Of a DNA stretch of 10,225 bases, positions 7,095-10,225 are shown piece after piece. A model generated the notes under the pieces. That model had not been told where the DNA came from. It saw only the letters and a program-made list of their open reading frames with translations, and searched no databases. The position numbers and the translations under genes were made by a program. Position 1 is the first letter of the stretch, and each line of letters opens with the position of its first letter. Origin of the DNA: Alphaproteobacteria bacterium (GTDB taxonomy: Bacteria > Pseudomonadota > Alphaproteobacteria > Rhizobiales > Devosiaceae); assembly GCA_018820005.1 (NCBI GenBank), contig JAHJOS010000694.1, positions 1 to 10,225 on the forward strand, read 5' to 3'.

Positions 7095-7991
7095 ATGAAA
7101 AAGCGCACTCTGGCGCTCGTCGCCCTACTGGCACTGCTGTTGTCGCCGCCAGCTTTCACCCAGGAACTGACCGGGACGCTCGGCAAGATTGCCGCAACCG
7201 GCGAAATCTCGATCGGCTACCGGCAATCGGAATCCCCCTTCGCATTTGAAGCCAGCGACGGGACGGTGATGGGGTTCTCCATCGACCTGTGCCTGCACAT
7301 CGTGGACAAGGTGCGCGCGCACCTGCAACGCGACGACATCGTGGTCAAATACGTGGCCGCCACCCCCGCCACGCGCTTTATTCTGGTCAAGTCGGGCGCC
7401 ATCGACCTCGAATGTGCCGCCACGACCAATAACGCCGAGCGGCGTCAGATCGTGGATTTTTCCTTTCCACACTTCCTGACGGCGTCGCGCTTTGTGTCTC
7501 GCCTTTCGGACGGCATTGTCAGCATCGACGATCTGGCGGGGCGAACGGTGGCTTCAGCTTCAGGTACGGTCAACATCGACCAGCTCAACGCCCTCAATCG
7601 CGACCGCAACCTCAACATCGCGGTCTTGCCCACCAAGAGCAATGATGAAGCCTTTGACCTGGTCGCCGACGGCCGTGCCTCGGCCTTCGTGATGGATGAC
7701 ATCCTCTTGGCGGCCAAGATCGCTGCCACATCAGATCCATCCAAATATGTGCTTTCGACCGACACTCTGAGCAGCCCTGAGCCCTATGGGCTGCTGCTGC
7801 AGCGTGGCGATGAGGCTTTCAAGGCGCTGGTCAATGAGACGCTCGCCGCCATCTATACCAGCGGGCAGATCGACACGATCTATGCCAAATGGTTCACCGA
7901 ACCCATTCCGCCCAATGGGGTCAACCTCAACCTGCCCATGTCTGCCGCACTGGCGTCGGCATTCAAGGACCCGGCCGAGTATTTGCAATGA
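7095..7991 (+). CDS. Periplasmic amino-acid-binding protein 1 (GltI-like)
   Basis: This is a 298-residue type II periplasmic binding protein of the SBP_bac_3 family, closest by eye to glutamate/aspartate binders (GltI/AapJ type). A Sec signal peptide (about 1-22, MKKRTLALVALLALLLSPPA) is followed by GYRQSESPF (41-49), GFSIDLC (60-66), SGAIDLECAATTNNAERR (100-117), FVMDD (198-202) and YAKWFTEPIPPNGVNLNLP (263-281), the usual family end. Arg43, Arg94, the Thr/Asn cluster at 110-113 and Asp201-202 match the ligand-pocket positions I recall for GltI, so an acidic amino acid is a plausible ligand. The ATG has GGAG 7 bases upstream (7084-7087); an earlier in-frame start at 7032 would hide the signal peptide. 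The gene follows the GGDEF-EAL gene after 78 bases with no clear terminator between them and overlaps the next gene by 4 bases. No transporter membrane or ATPase genes are present. Confidence 0.92.
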   Translation: MKKRTLALVALLALLLSPPAFTQELTGTLGKIAATGEISIGYRQSESPFAFEASDGTVMGFSIDLCLHIVDKVRAHLQRDDIVVKYVAATPATRFILVKSGAIDLECAATTNNAERRQIVDFSFPHFLTASRFVSRLSDGIVSIDDLAGRTVASASGTVNIDQLNALNRDRNLNIAVLPTKSNDEAFDLVADGRASAFVMDDILLAAKIAATSDPSKYVLSTDTLSSPEPYGLLLQRGDEAFKALVNETLAAIYTSGQIDTIYAKWFTEPIPPNGVNLNLPMSAALASAFKDPAEYLQ

Positions 7992-8893
7992 GAACCCGCA
8001 CACCCTTCATAGCCGGGCTGGCGCCCGCCCTGCTGGCTGCAACGCTGTCGGCCGCCCAGGCACAAGCCCCCGCCTCAACGCTTGATCACATCGTACAAAC
8101 CGGCAGGATCAGCATCGGATACGGCGAAAGCGTATCGCCATTTTCCTATCTGGACGCTGATGGCCACCCCATTGGGTATTCCATCGACCTTTGCAATCGT
8201 GTTGCACAGCTGCTGCAGGAGCAGTTGAGCCTGCCGACACTGGCGATAGACTATGTGCGCAGAACGCCGAGCAATCGCGTGGCCCTGCTCGACAGCGGCG
8301 ATATCGACATTGAATGCGTGGCCAGCACCAATACGGCCGAACGCCGCAAGAGCGTGGCATTCAGCATACCGCACTTCCTGGCGTCTGTGCAGTTCGTCGC
8401 GCTCAAGGATGGCGGCCCTCGCACCATCGCGGACCTGATGGGCCGCTCGGTTGCCTCAACCCAGGGCACGACGGTGATCGGCGATCTCAACGCTGTCAAT
8501 CGCGCGCAGAATCTCAACATCGCTGTTGTTCCCACCCCTGACCACCAGACGGCATTCGACATGATGGCGACCGGACGCGTATCGGCTTTTGCCATGGATG
8601 GCACCATTCTGTCGTCGATGGTCGCCAACGCCAGCGACCCCGGCCTCTATATCCTGTCCGCCCAGGGGTTTGGCCCACCCGAGCCCTATGGGCTGATGAT
8701 GCGGCGCGACGATGCGCCCTTCGTGGAAGCGGTGAACGCAGCGCTCGCCCAGATTTTCAGCGATGGCGAGATCACGGGGCTTTACGAAAAGTGGTTCACC
8801 ATGCCCATTCCACCCCGGGGCATCAATCTGAACCTGCCCATGTCAGATGAACTGGCCGCAGCCTTTGCCGCGCCCATGCCAGTAGCGGACTGA
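7988..8893 (+). CDS. Periplasmic amino-acid-binding protein 2 (GltI-like paralogue)
   Basis: This 301-residue paralogue of the preceding protein aligns along its whole length with few gaps, with roughly half of the positions identical by eye. A signal peptide ends near residue 25 (ATLSAAQAQA). Shared blocks are SIGY, SIDLC (65-69), SGDIDIECVASTNTAERR (103-120), PEPYGL and EKWFTMPIPPRGINLNLPMS (267-286). The two Cys (69 and 110) are conserved with Cys66 and Cys107 of the first protein. Two pocket positions differ: Gly46 replaces Arg43, and MDG (203-205) replaces MDD. The ligand may therefore differ, or binding may be lost. The ATG overlaps the upstream stop as ATGA, so the two are translationally coupled. 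This overlap and the signal peptide fix the start; an upstream in-frame start at 7889 would overlap gene 1 by 100 bases. The pair most likely arose by tandem duplication. Confidence 0.92.
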   Translation: MRTRTPFIAGLAPALLAATLSAAQAQAPASTLDHIVQTGRISIGYGESVSPFSYLDADGHPIGYSIDLCNRVAQLLQEQLSLPTLAIDYVRRTPSNRVALLDSGDIDIECVASTNTAERRKSVAFSIPHFLASVQFVALKDGGPRTIADLMGRSVASTQGTTVIGDLNAVNRAQNLNIAVVPTPDHQTAFDMMATGRVSAFAMDGTILSSMVANASDPGLYILSAQGFGPPEPYGLMMRRDDAPFVEAVNAALAQIFSDGEITGLYEKWFTMPIPPRGINLNLPMSDELAAAFAAPMPVAD

Positions 8894-8912
8894 GCCGGCT
8901 CCGATCGCCGGC
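8894..8912. terminator. Weak hairpin between converging genes
   Basis: GCCGGC, a 7-base spacer and GCCGGC again form a 6-bp stem immediately after the stop of the second binding-protein gene and before the converging MazG-like gene (stop at 8928). There is no T-run on either side, so it is a poor intrinsic terminator; it may only slow polymerase or protect the 3' end. The 34-base convergent gap holds nothing else. Confidence 0.35.
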
Positions 8913-8927
8913 GCGGTCAGTGCATCG

Positions 8928-9248
8928 TCAGGGTTTGGCTGGCAAATGCCGGAGCCATTTGCGTTCCACCGCTGCTTCCAGGTCGATATTGTTGTTGCGG
9001 GCAAACAGCAGCAGCATGGCAAGCACGTCAGCGGCCTCATCTTCGAGCGCCATGCGCAGCGCTGCCGGCGTAGCGCCCTTGAGCCGCCCGCGGCCTGACA
9101 GCTTGAGATATTCTGCCGTCAACTCGCCGAGTTCTTCCTGCAGCTTGAGAAGGTACCAGTCCTCATCGCGGGCGATGTCATTGCGCTGGGCATAGATATC
9201 GGAGACCTGCACCACCAGATCGCTCAGCACGGACAGGGTCCGGCTCAT
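8928..9248 (-). CDS. MazG-like nucleotide pyrophosphohydrolase
   Basis: This 106-residue protein of the all-alpha NTP pyrophosphatase (MazG/dUTPase-like) superfamily would cleave a nucleoside triphosphate to the monophosphate and pyrophosphate using Mg2+. The metal-binding acidic residues fall in the expected two helices: LQEELGELTAEYLKL with Glu38, Glu39 and Glu42, and ALEDEAADVLAMLLLFA with Glu69-Asp70-Glu71 and Asp74. It is a single-domain form, far shorter than E. coli MazG (about 263 residues). The ATG overlaps the thyA stop as ATGA, so it is co-translated with thymidylate synthase. From that context a deoxypyrimidine triphosphate (dUTP or dCTP) or an abnormal nucleotide is a reasonable substrate guess, but the sequence does not settle it. 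Confidence 0.8.
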   Translation of the reverse strand: MSRTLSVLSDLVVQVSDIYAQRNDIARDEDWYLLKLQEELGELTAEYLKLSGRGRLKGATPAALRMALEDEAADVLAMLLLFARNNNIDLEAAVERKWLRHLPAKP

Positions 9249-10039
9249 ACGGCAATCGGCGCCTTGATACTGGGATGCGGATCATAGCCTTCGAAGGCGA
9301 AATCCTCGAAGACGAAGTCTTCGATCCGCGTGACATTGGGATTGATGACCAGGGTCGGCAAGGGCCGCGGCTCACGGCTGAGCTGCTCCTGCGCCTGCGC
9401 GAAGTGATTGGCATAAAGATGCACATCGCCAAAGGTGTGCACGAAATCACCCACTTCGAGGCCCGTCACCTGCGCCACCATATGGGTCAGCAGCGCATAG
9501 GACGCGATATTGAAGGGCACACCCAGAAAACTGTCCGCCGAACGCTGATAAAGCTGGCAGCTGAGCTTGCCATTGGCCACATAGAACTGGAACAGACAGT
9601 GGCATGGCGGCAGCGCCATGTTGTCCACTTCGGCCGGGTTCCAGGCCGAGACGATATGCCGGCGTGAATCGGGATTGTCGCGGATCGAGGCGATCACATT
9701 GGCGAGCTGATCGATCTTGCGCCCATCGGGCGCCGGCCAGCTGCGCCACTGGCTGCCATAGACCGGGCCGAGGTCGCCGTTCTCATCGGCCCATTCGTCC
9801 CAGATCTTGACGCCCCGCTCCTGCAGCCAGCGCACATTGGTTTCGCCGCGGATGAACCACAGCAGCTCGTTGATGATGGACTTGCGGTGCAGCGCCTTGG
9901 TCGTCACCAAGGGGAAGCCCTGCGACAGGTCAAACCGCATCTGATAGCCGAACAGGCTGCGCGTACCCGTTCCGGTACGGTCGGACTTGTCGGTCCCGTT
10001 TTCAAGGATGGTGGCGAGAAGCTTGAGATAGGGCTGCAT
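9245..10039 (-). CDS. thyA: Thymidylate synthase
   Basis: This enzyme methylates dUMP to dTMP, using 5,10-methylenetetrahydrofolate as both carbon donor and reductant and releasing dihydrofolate. Its 264 residues equal the E. coli enzyme, and key residues fall at the same numbers: Arg21 in SDRTGTG, Glu58, Trp80, the nucleophile Cys146 in LPPCHCLFQF, Arg166 in YQRSAD, Asp169, Asn177 and His207/Tyr209 in DVHLYANH. The C-terminus ends IKAPIAV, as required for closing over the substrate. It starts 9 bases after the DUF1003 stop without an obvious ribosome binding site, which fits coupling to that gene, and it overlaps the MazG-like gene by 4 bases. The dihydrofolate it makes is the substrate of FolA, encoded about 6 kb further along the same strand. 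Confidence 0.98.
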   Translation of the reverse strand: MQPYLKLLATILENGTDKSDRTGTGTRSLFGYQMRFDLSQGFPLVTTKALHRKSIINELLWFIRGETNVRWLQERGVKIWDEWADENGDLGPVYGSQWRSWPAPDGRKIDQLANVIASIRDNPDSRRHIVSAWNPAEVDNMALPPCHCLFQFYVANGKLSCQLYQRSADSFLGVPFNIASYALLTHMVAQVTGLEVGDFVHTFGDVHLYANHFAQAQEQLSREPRPLPTLVINPNVTRIEDFVFEDFAFEGYDPHPSIKAPIAV

Positions 10040-10048
10040 GGCTCAAAT

Positions 10049-10225
10049 CTACTTCGATTCGGATGCCGGCGTCTCTGCGAGGCGCGCGCCTATCAACCGC
10101 GTCAGCAGATCGATCTGCTCCTGCTGCTTGCCGATCAGCTGTTTGAGATCGTCATTGCGCATCTGGTCGATCTTGTCGTGCAGCGCCATGATTTCGATCT
10201 CGGCTTTCAGATTGCACTCGTAGTC
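10049..10225 (-). CDS. DUF1003 membrane protein, C-terminal end only
   Basis: Only the last 58 residues lie in the window; the gene enters from the right edge. The segment opens DYECNLKAEIEIMALHDKID and runs as a charged helix (RNDDLKQLIGKQQEQIDLL) to a short polar tail. This matches the cytoplasmic C-terminus of DUF1003 proteins, small inner-membrane proteins with two membrane helices whose role is unknown. The membrane part is outside the window, so the assignment rests on the conserved YE-N-KAEIEI-LH-K-D pattern. The stop is 9 bases ahead of thyA, suggesting one transcript. Confidence 0.75.
   Translation of the reverse strand, partial: DYECNLKAEIEIMALHDKIDQMRNDDLKQLIGKQQEQIDLLTRLIGARLAETPASESK

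Overview
The window is GC-rich, densely coded chromosomal DNA. The gene families and their order (thyA, a MazG-like gene, a GNAT acetyltransferase, folA, hflK, hflC) point to an alphaproteobacterium of the Hyphomicrobiales, perhaps Devosia-like. That placement is inferred from family resemblance and synteny recalled from memory, not from a search. There are no RNA genes, insertion sequences, CRISPR arrays or phage genes that I can see.

Left arm (166-4466, all on the minus strand, read right to left). A secreted DUF4424 protein is followed 4 bases later by a GNAT acetyltransferase gene. That gene carries an in-frame TGA at codon 121, but its coding sense continues to a second stop at 2966 that overlaps the folA start as ATGA. 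folA (dihydrofolate reductase) follows. After a 62-base gap with a promoter-like sequence come hflK and hflC (the periplasm-facing SPFH complex that modulates the FtsH protease). The run ends at a strong hairpin terminator (111-140).

Middle block (4731-8893, plus strand, divergent from DUF4424). A membrane-bound GGDEF-EAL protein with a Cache-like periplasmic domain is followed by two tandem, translationally coupled, exported glutamate/aspartate-type substrate-binding proteins. No permease or ATPase gene accompanies them. The layout recalls the Vibrio NspS/MbaA system, in which a periplasmic binding protein tunes a GGDEF-EAL enzyme. This is the best candidate here for an undescribed signalling module.

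Right arm (8928-10225, minus strand). The C-terminal end of a DUF1003 membrane protein is followed 9 bases later by thyA (thymidylate synthase), which overlaps a MazG-like pyrophosphohydrolase gene as ATGA. ThyA turns methylene-tetrahydrofolate into dihydrofolate, which FolA reduces again. The thymidylate genes and folA therefore flank the c-di-GMP/binding-protein block, which looks as if it interrupts an older thymidylate/folate/hfl neighbourhood.

The most notable oddities are the single-codon nonsense change in the GNAT gene, the orphan pair of binding proteins beside the c-di-GMP enzyme, the missing I-site in the GGDEF domain, a probable TTG start for DUF4424, and a heat-shock-like promoter ahead of hflK.
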